A DNA stretch of 64,000 nucleotides from JADGGM01 sp035277485. GTDB taxonomy: Bacteria > Gemmatimonadota > Gemmatimonadetes > Gemmatimonadales > Gemmatimonadaceae. The stretch lies in the NCBI GenBank assembly GCA_035277485.1, contig DATEKK010000198.1:1-64000 (forward strand), given 5' to 3'. Position numbers and translations under genes: made by a program. The notes beneath the pieces were generated by a model. The model was not told the DNA's origin, ran no database searches, and saw nothing but the letters and a program-made list of their open reading frames with translations. The first letter of the stretch is position 1. Each line of letters opens with the position of its first letter. Of the stretch, positions 7,925 to 16,573 are shown in pieces.

Positions 7925-8912
7925 TTCGGCGTCGCCGTCGGCCGTATTCGTCGAGGCGCCGGCACGGCTCCATTTCGGCATGCTCGACCTCCGCGGCGCG
8001 TTAGGCAGACGCTTCGGCGGCATCGGGGCCGCCGTGCCTAACCCATCGCTGCTCATCGAAGCCGCCCGGGCACCGTCGCTGACCGCCGAAGGGCCGTCGC
8101 CCGCCGCCAACCGCGCCGTCCAGTTTGGCCGCCGCGTGCTGGCGCACCACGGCATCGAGACCGGCGCGCACATTCGCATCCACAGTGCGATACCCGCGCA
8201 CTCCGGCCTGGGCTCGGGTACGCAGCTCGCGCTCGCCGTCGCCCGCGCGTTGGCCGAGCTCTACGATCTGCCCACCGACGTCGATCATCTCGCGCGCGTG
8301 ACCGGCCGCGCCCAACGATCGGCCATCGGCACGTGGCTCTTCGCGCACGGCGGATTCGTCCTCGAGGGCGGCCGGCGAGCGGGCAGCAAGGATCCGGCGC
8401 CGCGCCTCGCGCGCTTCGACATGCCGGCCGCCTGGCGCTGCGTCGTGGCCGTGCCGCCGGGCAAGGCCGGGATGAGCGGCACCGCCGAAACCGCGGCGTT
8501 CGCGCACCTGCCCCCACCGCCCGAACGCAGCGTGATGCGCGTCTCGCACCTGGTGCTCATGGCGCTCTTGCCGGCACTCGCCGAAGGCGATCTCCGCACG
8601 TTCGGCCACGCACTCACCGAGATCCAGTGCATCAACGGCCGATGGTTCGCGCCGGCGCAGGGCGGGGCATTCTCGCCCGGCGCGAGCGCGGCGCTCATCG
8701 AGCGGATGACCGAGTGGGGCGCCGCCGGCGTTGGGCAAAGCTCGTGGGGTCCGGCGGTCTACGGCATCGTCGAGGGCGACGCCGCGGCGCAGGAGCTCGC
8801 GGCACACGTGCGCGAGGCGCCTAACGCCGGCGCGGTGTACACCGGGTCGTTCGCGAACGCCGGCGCGCGCGTGTGGCGCGATGCGCCGTCTCGCCCGAGC
8901 GACCCCCGCTAG
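7899..8912 (+). CDS. mptG: Beta-ribofuranosylaminobenzene 5'-phosphate synthase (first committed step to H4MPT)
   Basis: 337 aa, GHMP-kinase-like fold. The enzyme condenses p-aminobenzoate with PRPP, releasing CO2 and pyrophosphate, and commits the pathway to methanopterin. Diagnostic stretches are VEAPARLHFGMLDLRG near the N-terminus, the glycine/serine loop IPAHSGLGSGTQLALAVA, VTGRAQRSAIGTWLFAHGGF, and VPPGKAGMSGTAE. It directly follows pabABC, which make its substrate. This gene with the methanofuran genes is the strongest evidence for H4MPT-linked C1 metabolism. GTG 7914 is an alternative start. It converges on the next gene with a few bases of overlap. Confidence 0.88.
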   Translation: MRRRPVRTDSASPSAVFVEAPARLHFGMLDLRGALGRRFGGIGAAVPNPSLLIEAARAPSLTAEGPSPAANRAVQFGRRVLAHHGIETGAHIRIHSAIPAHSGLGSGTQLALAVARALAELYDLPTDVDHLARVTGRAQRSAIGTWLFAHGGFVLEGGRRAGSKDPAPRLARFDMPAAWRCVVAVPPGKAGMSGTAETAAFAHLPPPPERSVMRVSHLVLMALLPALAEGDLRTFGHALTEIQCINGRWFAPAQGGAFSPGASAALIERMTEWGAAGVGQSSWGPAVYGIVEGDAAAQELAAHVREAPNAGAVYTGSFANAGARVWRDAPSRPSDPR

Positions 8913-9478
8913 GAACCGACGTCGTTGCGCTTCGCGTCCTCGTACTGCACGTGACCGCTCACGGTGTCGTCCAGCTCGCACGTCGCATCCTGCTCCGAGT
9001 ACAGGATGCAGAAGACGCCCCGCGCCTTCCACCGCTCGCGCCACAAGTTCATCACGTAGCGGTCCGGAGCCGAGAAAATGGTGTACGGCCGCCCATTGAA
9101 CTGCGCGATGTGCGTGTGCACCGTGCCAAGCCAGTTGGGCGACGAACACTCGCGCAGCGACGCAATCGCCGAGATGTTCGCCGAGTCCGCGCGCGACGGC
9201 GCCAACACCTCGATGCGCGTGATGTACACTACGTCATGATCGACGTAACCGCCCAGGCACGCGACGCGCTCTTGCTTCACCGAGAGACTCTTGACCCACA
9301 GCTCGTGCAGCGGACCGCGCGCCTGCACGGAAAATCGAAACGCGCTCTCGCTGGTCGGCGCGGTGTTCGCCGATCCGGCTCCCTGTGCGCTCGCATGCAA
9401 CCCCGTCGCGCCGCTTGCTGCGACGACAACCGCGATCACGCGCGCACGATAGTTGGTCACCCGAGTGTGTGTTCGCAT
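8909..9478 (-). CDS. Secreted protein with a JAB/MPN-like (JAMM) motif
   Basis: 189 aa. The start MRTHTRVTNYRARVIAVVVA leads a signal peptide that probably ends near LHASAQG. The mature part has QERVACLGGYVDHDVVYITRIEVL, then VHTHIA and, 12 residues on, SAPD. The order Glu, HxH, Ser-x-x-Asp matches JAMM zinc isopeptidases, although the usual gap between HxH and Ser is seven residues. A GVFCILYSE strand follows. I therefore read it as a divergent periplasmic JAB-domain protein of unknown substrate. Start 9478 was chosen over 9571 because of the signal peptide. Confidence 0.55.
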   Translation of the reverse strand: MRTHTRVTNYRARVIAVVVAASGATGLHASAQGAGSANTAPTSESAFRFSVQARGPLHELWVKSLSVKQERVACLGGYVDHDVVYITRIEVLAPSRADSANISAIASLRECSSPNWLGTVHTHIAQFNGRPYTIFSAPDRYVMNLWRERWKARGVFCILYSEQDATCELDDTVSGHVQYEDAKRNDVGS

Positions 9479-9561
9479 GTGACGGCCGTCGCCTCGCTCG
9501 ACCAACGCTGCCCGGAACGCGTGTCGAAGTGCCGCAGGTTTCCCCTTATCGAGAACTCGTG

Positions 9562-10089
9562 ATGACGTCACAACCTCTCGCCATGCGAAAGCCGCAGGCC
9601 GCGCTCGCAGGCTTACGCATTGTCGTCGGGATCTGGTTCGTCAAGAGCTTGTTCACCAAAGTGACCATCGTGCTCGCGTGGGGCTTCCTGCCGGTTCCCG
9701 CCGCCAACGACCGGTGGATCGCGGTGATGCCCAAGCTCCTCGCTAAATACGCGGCAGACAATCCGATTGGTTGGTATCGCGACTTCCTCCTCCATACCGT
9801 GGCCGCCAATCCGCACATCTTCGCCCACATCACGGGCCTCGCCGAAGCCGCCGTCGGCCTCTCCCTCACGCTGGGACTGTTCACCTCGCTCGGTGCCTTC
9901 TTCGGCATTTTCCAGGTGATCTTTTACGGACTCGCCGTGCAACACATGAGCTCGGGCCAGCAAGGCTTTCACGTCATGCTGCTCTCCATGATGATCGCGT
10001 TCCTGTACACGCACGCCGGCCGTTGCTTCGGCCTCGACCGCGTGATCCGCTCGCGCTGGCCAAACAGCTTCTGGGCCAGACTCGGTTGA
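9562..10089 (+). CDS. DoxX/DoxD-family membrane protein
   Basis: 175 aa with about four hydrophobic helices: LRIVVGIWFVKSLFTKV, the region after HIFAHITGLAEAAVGLSLTLG, LGAFFGIFQVIFYGLAVQ and FHVMLLSMMIAFLYTH. These fit the DoxX/TQO-small-subunit-like family. Members are inner-membrane proteins sometimes tied to redox chains; the function here is unknown. The ATG at 9562 begins just after a divergent secreted-protein gene. Its stop abuts the end of the convergent pentapeptide gene at 10090. It could belong to the respiratory side of methanol oxidation, but that is only positional. Confidence 0.65.
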   Translation: MTSQPLAMRKPQAALAGLRIVVGIWFVKSLFTKVTIVLAWGFLPVPAANDRWIAVMPKLLAKYAADNPIGWYRDFLLHTVAANPHIFAHITGLAEAAVGLSLTLGLFTSLGAFFGIFQVIFYGLAVQHMSSGQQGFHVMLLSMMIAFLYTHAGRCFGLDRVIRSRWPNSFWARLG

Positions 10090-10872
10090 TCACCAATCGT
10101 TAGGCACGTTGCGCGCGCTGGCGAGGCCGACGATCGTCGCCTTGCCGCGCACGCGCGACACGATCGCCTGATCGAAATTCGCGTCGGACACATCGGCGCC
10201 CGCGAGATTCGCGCCCGTCAGGTTCGCCCGCACGAGTGATGCCTTCCGCAAGTTCGACCCCGATAAGTCGGCATCGGATAAGTCGGCGTCGGTCAGATTG
10301 GTGAACATCAGACCCATTGGCTGATTACCGCGGTCCGCTCCGAAGTTCGTTCCCACGAGCTTCGTGCGCACCAGCGTCGCGTTGTCGAGCGCCGCGATCA
10401 CGCGCGCCTTCGAGAGATCGGCATCGGTGAGATTCGCGCCGATCATGATCGCCGCGTACAGGCTCGCCTCCCGCATCGTCGCGTGCGTCAGGTCGGTCCC
10501 CCGCATCACCGACACGTCGAGCACGGCGTTGGAAAAATCCGCGCCCTGCGCAACCGCGCCGCTCAGCGTCACGCCGAACATCTTCGCGTGGACGAACCGC
10601 GTTCCCACCAACCGGGCACGGCTCAGATTCGCCTGCTTGAAATCCACGCCGGAGAGGTCCAAACCGGACAGGTCGTCGCCCGAAAAATTCGCGGGCGCCT
10701 TGTCCGTGGCACGTGACAACGCCGTTAGCACTTGCTCGCGCGTCAGTCGCTGCCCCGTGTCGGCCGCGACGTTCGACGGCGCCCCACGGTCGTGCGAGCA
10801 CCCGCCTAACGATACGGTCGCGAGCAGGGCACCACACGCTCCGCCGGCCAGGACCACCGCGAGTCTCCGCAT
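10090..10872 (-). CDS. Pentapeptide-repeat lipoprotein at the end of the xox operon
   Basis: 260 aa. The N-terminus MRRLAVVLAGGACGALL leads to lipobox LGGC, predicting an outer- or inner-membrane lipoprotein. From about residue 60 to 240 it is built of A(D/N)LXX pentapeptides such as DLSGLDLSGVDF, ANLTDADLSKA, DADLSDADLSGSNL and ANLTGANLAGADVSDANF, which fold as a right-handed quadrilateral helix. Start 10872 is preceded by GAGGTG. It is the last gene after xoxF, the xoxJ-like gene and the cytochrome, all on the minus strand. A structural or scaffold role at the periplasmic dehydrogenase is conceivable but unproven. Confidence 0.75.
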   Translation of the reverse strand: MRRLAVVLAGGACGALLATVSLGGCSHDRGAPSNVAADTGQRLTREQVLTALSRATDKAPANFSGDDLSGLDLSGVDFKQANLSRARLVGTRFVHAKMFGVTLSGAVAQGADFSNAVLDVSVMRGTDLTHATMREASLYAAIMIGANLTDADLSKARVIAALDNATLVRTKLVGTNFGADRGNQPMGLMFTNLTDADLSDADLSGSNLRKASLVRANLTGANLAGADVSDANFDQAIVSRVRGKATIVGLASARNVPNDW

Positions 10873-10954
10873 GCGCACACCTCGCACCGAGCACCCGAAA
10901 ACACGAAGAGGGTGCTCCACCGCACCCTCTTCCCGCATCCCACGCGCAGTCCGC

Positions 10955-11551
10955 TTACTTCGACACGGTTCCCACGTGCGGACGTCCCGGCGCCAACCCA
11001 CCCATGCTCCGCGCCGTCACGTACGCGTACAGATTCTGGATCTGCGTCGAGTCGAGCAGCGTGCTCCACGTCGGCATACCCTTGGGCGGCCGGCCGTTCC
11101 AGACGGTCGTAATGAAGCACGCCTTGTCGACGCCGCCCTCCGGGCCTAACGAATGACGCAAATTGGGCGCGATGTCGCTGCCCATCGCATCCGTCCCGTG
11201 ACACCGGTAGCAGTACACGTGGAACATCTTCCACCCATCATATTCCTGCTGCGACACCGCGAGCGGGTCGCTCCGATGATGGTTCGCCTCGTTCCATACC
11301 GTCGCCGAGTCGTGAGGCTTGTCGCAGTAGGTCCCCGAGGCAACCGTCACGGTGTCGCCGGTCTTCGCCGCGGTCGCCGTCGAGGCCGCGGGAGCGGCAG
11401 TCGAAGCGCGTGCCGATCCAGCTCCGTCGTCCTTCGAGCACGCGAACGCGGTCACCGCAACCACGCAGACGACAAACAGACACAGGCTCGCGGCCCGATG
11501 TGTCACGTTGTCCCGGTGGTTCCTCGGAGTGTGTTCGTTCGGCAGATTCAT
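10955..11551 (-). CDS. c-type cytochrome lipoprotein, likely electron acceptor of XoxF (XoxG-like)
   Basis: 198 aa. A hydrophobic N-terminus ends in lipobox AFAC, followed by an Ala/Thr/Ser linker to about residue 80. The single haem site is CYRCHG, and the probable axial Met is in PPKGMPTW, inside a cytochrome c domain of about 100 residues (GTDAMGSDIAPNLR, LDSTQIQNLYAYV). Lying directly downstream of xoxF and xoxJ, it is the obvious candidate to accept electrons from PQQ. No clear Shine-Dalgarno precedes ATG 11551; GTG 11506 is an alternative that keeps the lipobox. Confidence 0.82.
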   Translation of the reverse strand: MNLPNEHTPRNHRDNVTHRAASLCLFVVCVVAVTAFACSKDDGAGSARASTAAPAASTATAAKTGDTVTVASGTYCDKPHDSATVWNEANHHRSDPLAVSQQEYDGWKMFHVYCYRCHGTDAMGSDIAPNLRHSLGPEGGVDKACFITTVWNGRPPKGMPTWSTLLDSTQIQNLYAYVTARSMGGLAPGRPHVGTVSK

Positions 11552-11625
11552 TTATTCTGTTTTGCGTCGGCGTCGGGTTCGAGTGGTTTCAACCGACTTG
11601 AGGTGAATGATTGACCCGCGGCCTC

Positions 11626-12519
11626 TCAGTGTTTGACCTCGAGGGTCGGCACGTTGTAGGCGCGCAGAATCCCCTGAATCGTGTCGCGTTTCTGCGCCAG
11701 CAGCGAATCGAGCGTCGTCTTGAATTCGCGATCCGAATGGCGAACGCCAATGGCCACGTTGTACGCAAACAGCACACCGCTCGCGCTATCCGAGTCCGGC
11801 AACGCCGTGAGACTCAGCGGCACGGACGATTCCTTGGCGAAGTACCCGGCCACCGGGCCCCACACCAGCGCCACGTCGATCGTGCCCTTCGCGACCGCGT
11901 TCACGATGTCCTGCGGATGTGTATCCTCGTCGTAAAACAGGCTGAATCCGCGCACGTTCTTCGTTATGCCATGGCTCGCCAGCGCCTGGGCGGGCGGCGT
12001 GTTCGTGTAATCATCGCCGATCAGCCCAACGCCCACCTTCAACGTCTTGAGTCGCGGATCGTCTAACGACTCGATGTCCAGATGCCGGTCCGTGCGCGTC
12101 ACGATGTAGTAGGTCGACCGGTAATACGGGTTCGTGGTGGCTACCGGGTCGTATCCAGCGGGCACGCCCATCACCACGTCGCACTCGCCCGCGCTCAACG
12201 TGTTGCGCACGAAACCGCGCCGGTGCGGCCACCACGTGTACACCACGGAGTCGCCTAACGCACCGGCGAGCACGTCGGCGATCTTGTTCTCGAAACCCTG
12301 CTTCTGCTGATCCGAAAACGGCATGTTCTCCGGATCGCCGCACACCCGGAGCATCTTGAAATCCTTCCAGGCCTGCGTCACCGGAAAATCCGTGGACTGC
12401 TCCGCCGTTGGAGATTTGCCTTTCTCCCCTTGGGCCTGCGCCGTCGACCCGATGCCGGCGAACGCGCCGAGCACCGCGAGACAGACGCAACGAGCCCACG
12501 TGCGATGCGTGTACTGCAT
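11626..12519 (-). CDS. xoxJ: XoxJ-like quinoprotein-associated periplasmic binding protein
   Basis: 297 aa. A signal peptide (AVLGAFAGIGSTAQAQ) precedes a family-3-type solute-binding fold: LRVCGDPENMPFSDQQ, GFENKIADVLAGALG, YTWWPHRRGFVRNTL, CDVVMGVPAGYDPV and VGVGLIGDDYTNTPPA. These stretches are characteristic of the MxaJ/XoxJ family encoded beside PQQ methanol dehydrogenases, thought to help maturation or activation of XoxF rather than transport. Start 12519 has AAGGAC upstream and gives a clean signal peptide; the upstream in-frame extension to 12618 does not. It lies 110 bp downstream of xoxF. Confidence 0.87.
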   Translation of the reverse strand: MQYTHRTWARCVCLAVLGAFAGIGSTAQAQGEKGKSPTAEQSTDFPVTQAWKDFKMLRVCGDPENMPFSDQQKQGFENKIADVLAGALGDSVVYTWWPHRRGFVRNTLSAGECDVVMGVPAGYDPVATTNPYYRSTYYIVTRTDRHLDIESLDDPRLKTLKVGVGLIGDDYTNTPPAQALASHGITKNVRGFSLFYDEDTHPQDIVNAVAKGTIDVALVWGPVAGYFAKESSVPLSLTALPDSDSASGVLFAYNVAIGVRHSDREFKTTLDSLLAQKRDTIQGILRAYNVPTLEVKH

Positions 12520-12629
12520 GGTGTCCTTCTTGCGAGAGTGTGACGACCGCTGCCTAACGCGATCAACCCGGTGCCGGAGCACACTGGCTCCGACACCGGG
12601 TTCGATCACTTCCTGCACGTCGCGGTCGC

Positions 12630-14435
12630 TTACGGCTTTGCGGCGCCCGGCAGTGAGAATACCGTCAATACACCACCCTGGTTCGAGTAGTGCCCGGCGT
12701 CGCCAAAGGCGCCGAGCGCCCCGAGCCCAGCCGTCGGATCCTCTGCACCAATGCCCGCGGCCACGCCGATGCCGGCCCAGCCGCCGATACCCGATAGCAC
12801 TGCCACATACTGTTTGCCATCAGGACCCGTGTACGTCATCGGGCTTCCAATGATGCCCGAGGGCGTCTTGAACTCCCACAGGAGCTTGCCGGTCTTGGCA
12901 TCCACAGCCTTGAGCCAGCCTTCCATCGTGCCGTAGAAGACCACGCCGCCGGCGGTGTTCATCGTCCCACCGTAGGCCGCCAAGTTCTCCTTGTCCTTCC
13001 ACACGATCTTGCCCGTCATCGGATCCCAGGCGATCACGGCGCCACGGTTGCCACCGGGGCCCGGGAACATCCGCACGATGGCACCCACGTAGGGCTGTCC
13101 GGCCGAGTATTTCACCTCGACGCCCTCGTAGTCCATGCAGATGTTGTTCGTCGGAACGAAGAAGTATCCGGTCTCAGGATCGTACGACGATGGCTGCTGA
13201 TCCTTGAACCCGATCGCGGCCGGACAAATGCCGGTCGTGTTCCCCTTCGCGTTCGTCCGCTTCGAAGGATCCTCGACAGGACGACCCGTCGTCAGGTCGA
13301 TCTTCGTCGCCCAGTTCACTGGGCCGTAGGGCTCGGCCACGAGGACTTTGCCGGTGGTGCGATCGAGCGTGTAGCCGAAGCCGTTGCGGTCGAAGTGCGC
13401 CAACAGCTTCTTGCCATCTTTGTCGAACAGCACCATCTCGTTGACGCCGTCATAGTCCCACGCATCGTGCGGCGTCATCTGATAGACCCACTTCACCTCG
13501 CCCGTCTGCGGATTGCGCGCCCAGATCGACATCGACCACTTGTTGTCACCAGGACGCTGATCGGGATTCCACACGCCCGGATTCCCGCTGCCGTAGTAGA
13601 AGAGGTTGAGCTCGGGATCGTACGAGTACCATCCCCACGTCGTACCGCCACCGCGCTGCCACTCGTCGCCCTGCCACGTCGATACGCCGAGATCGGTGCC
13701 CTGATCCGTCGGGTACGGCGACTTCAGCGTGTTCGCCGTGATCAGCACATCCTTGTCCGGCCCCGTGCTGTAGCCACGCCACAGCTCTTTGCCGTCCACT
13801 GCGCTGAACGCCGTCACGCGGCCGCGAACGCCGAACTCACCACCCGAGATGCCCGTCACGACGACGTCGCCCACCACGAGCGGTGCGTTAGTCATCGTCT
13901 CGCCCTTCTTGTAGTCCGCGCTCTTCACGCGATAGACCTGCTTGCCGGTCTTCGCATCCAAAGCGAGGAGATCGCCCGAGAGCAATTCGATGAACAGGCG
14001 ATCGTACTTCGGGCTGTACGCCAGACCGCGATTCACGACATCGCAACACGCGATCGGAATCACGTCGGCCGGCTGTTCCGGCGTGAACTGCCAGATCTGC
14101 GGCGCGCCTGGCTTCGACAGATCGAGCGCGAACACTTTGTTCGGGAACGCCGAGTGCACGTACATCACGTGCCCAATGACAAGCGGATTACCTTCGTGCC
14201 CGCGAAGCACGCCGGTCGAAAACGTCCAGGCGACTTGTAGGTCCTTGACGTTTGCCGTGGTGATCTGCTTGAGCGGACTATGCCGCTGCAAGTCGTACGT
14301 CCTCCCCGGCATGACCCACTGGCCCGGATTCTTAGCGGCCTCGATCAGCTCCTGCTGAGCGCTGGCGGCGGACGCACCAACGGCCAAGGCGCCTGCGAGG
14401 ACCGCCCAAGAAGAGAAGCGGGTAAAGCGATTCAT
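12630..14435 (-). CDS. xoxF: Lanthanide-dependent PQQ methanol dehydrogenase XoxF
   Basis: 601 aa, eight-bladed propeller quinoprotein that oxidises methanol in the periplasm. The signal peptide ends near SAASAQ. The vicinal disulfide that caps PQQ is visible as IACCDV. The catalytic region reads HDAWDYDGVNE: the first Asp is the catalytic base and the Asp two residues later is the extra ligand that marks lanthanide (XoxF) enzymes, where calcium MxaF has Ala. Tryptophan-docking repeats recur (DAKTGKQVYRV, DPMTGKIVWKD, DAKTGKLLWEFKTP). ATG 14435 is preceded by AAGGGG. First gene of the xoxF-xoxJ-cytochrome-pentapeptide operon. Confidence 0.93.
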   Translation of the reverse strand: MNRFTRFSSWAVLAGALAVGASAASAQQELIEAAKNPGQWVMPGRTYDLQRHSPLKQITTANVKDLQVAWTFSTGVLRGHEGNPLVIGHVMYVHSAFPNKVFALDLSKPGAPQIWQFTPEQPADVIPIACCDVVNRGLAYSPKYDRLFIELLSGDLLALDAKTGKQVYRVKSADYKKGETMTNAPLVVGDVVVTGISGGEFGVRGRVTAFSAVDGKELWRGYSTGPDKDVLITANTLKSPYPTDQGTDLGVSTWQGDEWQRGGGTTWGWYSYDPELNLFYYGSGNPGVWNPDQRPGDNKWSMSIWARNPQTGEVKWVYQMTPHDAWDYDGVNEMVLFDKDGKKLLAHFDRNGFGYTLDRTTGKVLVAEPYGPVNWATKIDLTTGRPVEDPSKRTNAKGNTTGICPAAIGFKDQQPSSYDPETGYFFVPTNNICMDYEGVEVKYSAGQPYVGAIVRMFPGPGGNRGAVIAWDPMTGKIVWKDKENLAAYGGTMNTAGGVVFYGTMEGWLKAVDAKTGKLLWEFKTPSGIIGSPMTYTGPDGKQYVAVLSGIGGWAGIGVAAGIGAEDPTAGLGALGAFGDAGHYSNQGGVLTVFSLPGAAKP

Positions 14436-15105
14436 GATGCTGCCCCTTGTGGAGAGTGAGGATTGAGCATGACCGCGCATCCGCACGCTGTGCCGCCAGG
14501 CCTCGCGGTTGGGGCCGCACTGGGGCTAGTTCCGCTGGGGCAACAGCGGAACAGCGTGCCACGTCGAGGAGGACTTCGCTCGCTGCAGACCATCGCACCT
14601 CACTGTGCCGCGTGCGTCTCGTGAAGTTGAAAACGGTCTTCTCTCGATTCGTGCGATCTATCCCGTCACGCCGCGCGCGTTCCTCGCGCGCTCACTCTCT
14701 GAATGATCTCGGCGACTCAGCGCCACCACCCGCCGGTTGTATCGTCCCTCGTATCGAATGATGAGAACAGTCGAATCATTACACCCATCCAACATATCCT
14801 GCACAGCGCTCGATAAATCGGCAACCCCTTCTGTCGTTGTCTCTCTCTTCTACGACCGAATCGCGTCCACCGGATCTCCGGTGATGCAGCCAGCCGTCCC
14901 CTTCGGGGAGGAAGAAACTGGAGAGGCCTGGGAAGCATGTCAAGCAGGCGCTGCCTGCTTGCATGCGCTGGCGACAACCGCCACTGACCAGGCGCACAGA
15001 TGACAACGCGGGCGGATCCACTTGGACCCGCCCGCGCTCCCAACGACTGCGTGAGGTTTTCGAAATCAGGCTTTGTCCGTCAATGTCCAGCCTTGTCCGC
15101 TCCTT
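14436..15105. other. 670-bp intergenic region upstream of xoxF
   Basis: This gap holds the leader and promoter of the xoxF operon (minus strand) and the 3' flank of the porin gene. I see no convincing coding frame and no clear sigma-70 promoter. A GC-rich inverted repeat at 15008-15035 (arms GCGGGCGG / CCGCCCGC) lies just downstream of the porin stop, but no T-run follows it on the minus strand. The stretch 14735-14840 is less GC-rich than its surroundings and is the best place to look for xoxF regulatory sites. Confidence 0.5.
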
Positions 15106-16377
15106 CTAGAAGAACAGCATGAATCCCGTGGACCCCTGGTTCGACGTGTTCTGCGAACCGGAATACGCCGCCGCGCGCGCCCACGTGTACTCGAGCACCC
15201 AGCGGAGGGACTTGGTCCACTGATACGAGAGCAGCACGTCTGCCGCACGATTGTACTTCACGATGGGATCATCAACGCCAAACTCGGCCTTGTCGGCATC
15301 GCTTTCATCGAGATGACTCTCGCCCCAGCTGCCGCCGATCGTCCAGTGCGTGCCGGGCTGGCTGTACTGCACCTGCGCCAGGTAGCCCCACGACTTGCGC
15401 GACTGACCGTTTGGATCAATGGCGCTGCCGTCCAGTTGCCCGAACATGAGCGTCGTCCCGATGCCGCTTCCATAGTAGCCCGAGCCGACGAGAGAGAACC
15501 CATTCACGTCGATCTTCGTGCCCCCGCCAATACCGGCCGAGTTGATGCTCGAGTCGCTCGGCACCGACACAGCCGACGCGCTCGTGTTCTGCCACGTGCC
15601 GTTCACCCACAACATGATCTTGTTGGCGCTGCTCATCTGCCCGCTCGAGCTGGCCGTACCCATGTTGCCGGTCCAGCTCAACTCTGCCTCGACGCGAGGC
15701 AGCCGCGTGCCCTGATACGATGCATCAGACGCCTTGCCGCACGGATTCGGGCCGCACACCACGCTCGGATCGAACAAGCCGATCGAGAACTGCGTCGGCC
15801 GGCCCGCCGGCGTGCTGTACGTAATCTGCGCGTTGAAGTTCGGATACACGTAGCCGAACCCGATGCGGCCTAACGTCGTGCCGCCCGCGCCTAACGTACC
15901 GCCGCTGGCTCCCGTCCCGAACAGCGTCATGTCGGTCAGGATGTTCTGCCGCTGGAAGAGTCCCAGCTCGCGCCCAGCGAGAATGGTTCCCCAGCTGCCG
16001 CCGGCGGTGAGGTACACTTCGCGCATGTCGATCTGCGCGCCGAAGTTGTCGTGCAGGCTGTTGCTGTTGATCTGGGGCGCGAATCCGAAGTGCACCTTGA
16101 GGTCCAGATCGCCTTCCTTGCCCGATGCCTCGAAGTTCGCGAAGCCCGGTAACAGTCCCGTCCGGATGCGGGTCACCCGTTCCGGACCCACAAGACCGCC
16201 TTGAATCGGACCGAGCGCGGAATCCACGCTGCCATTCGTGTACACGAGGAACGCATTCACGTTACCCGTGAACGTAAACGCCCATCCGTTACTCATCTGC
16301 ATCGTGAGACCCTGCGCCCGGGCTGTGCTAACGCCGGCGAGCAACAGGGCGATACACCAGAGTGCGGATCGTTTCAT
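15106..16377 (-). CDS. Outer-membrane porin-like beta-barrel protein
   Basis: 423 aa. The signal peptide MKRSALWCIALLLAGVSTARAQ is followed by alternating beta-strand sequence rich in Gly, Ser, Thr and Tyr. It ends in Phe (GFMLFF), the usual C-terminal signature for barrel insertion. Segments such as AFTFTGNVNAFLVY, FEASGKEGDLDLKVHFGF and GRELGLFQRQNILTDM resemble bacterial porins. ATG 16377 has GGGAG upstream; the ORF extends to 16410 without a ribosome site. It sits between the two quinoprotein dehydrogenase loci, so a role in substrate or metal entry to the periplasm is plausible but not shown. Confidence 0.75.
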   Translation of the reverse strand: MKRSALWCIALLLAGVSTARAQGLTMQMSNGWAFTFTGNVNAFLVYTNGSVDSALGPIQGGLVGPERVTRIRTGLLPGFANFEASGKEGDLDLKVHFGFAPQINSNSLHDNFGAQIDMREVYLTAGGSWGTILAGRELGLFQRQNILTDMTLFGTGASGGTLGAGGTTLGRIGFGYVYPNFNAQITYSTPAGRPTQFSIGLFDPSVVCGPNPCGKASDASYQGTRLPRVEAELSWTGNMGTASSSGQMSSANKIMLWVNGTWQNTSASAVSVPSDSSINSAGIGGGTKIDVNGFSLVGSGYYGSGIGTTLMFGQLDGSAIDPNGQSRKSWGYLAQVQYSQPGTHWTIGGSWGESHLDESDADKAEFGVDDPIVKYNRAADVLLSYQWTKSLRWVLEYTWARAAAYSGSQNTSNQGSTGFMLFF

Positions 16378-16573
16378 AGCTGCTTCTCCCAAGTCGAGTT
16401 TGAGTGTCAACCAAACCGTGAAGAGCTCGCATCCACGGAATCGCTGAAATCGTCGACCTACCTTTCCCCAAAGGCCCCGCCGCTGCGGGCGAAGCGGCGC
16501 GAAGAGAAAGATTTCTGTGGCCCCACCTCCCGATCGTTGGACATGATCGCAGTGCCGTCACCGGCGCACATCG

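Noticed and set aside
15008..15035. GC-rich hairpin after the porin gene as a terminator
   Set aside because: No T-run follows on the transcribed strand, so intrinsic termination is not supported.
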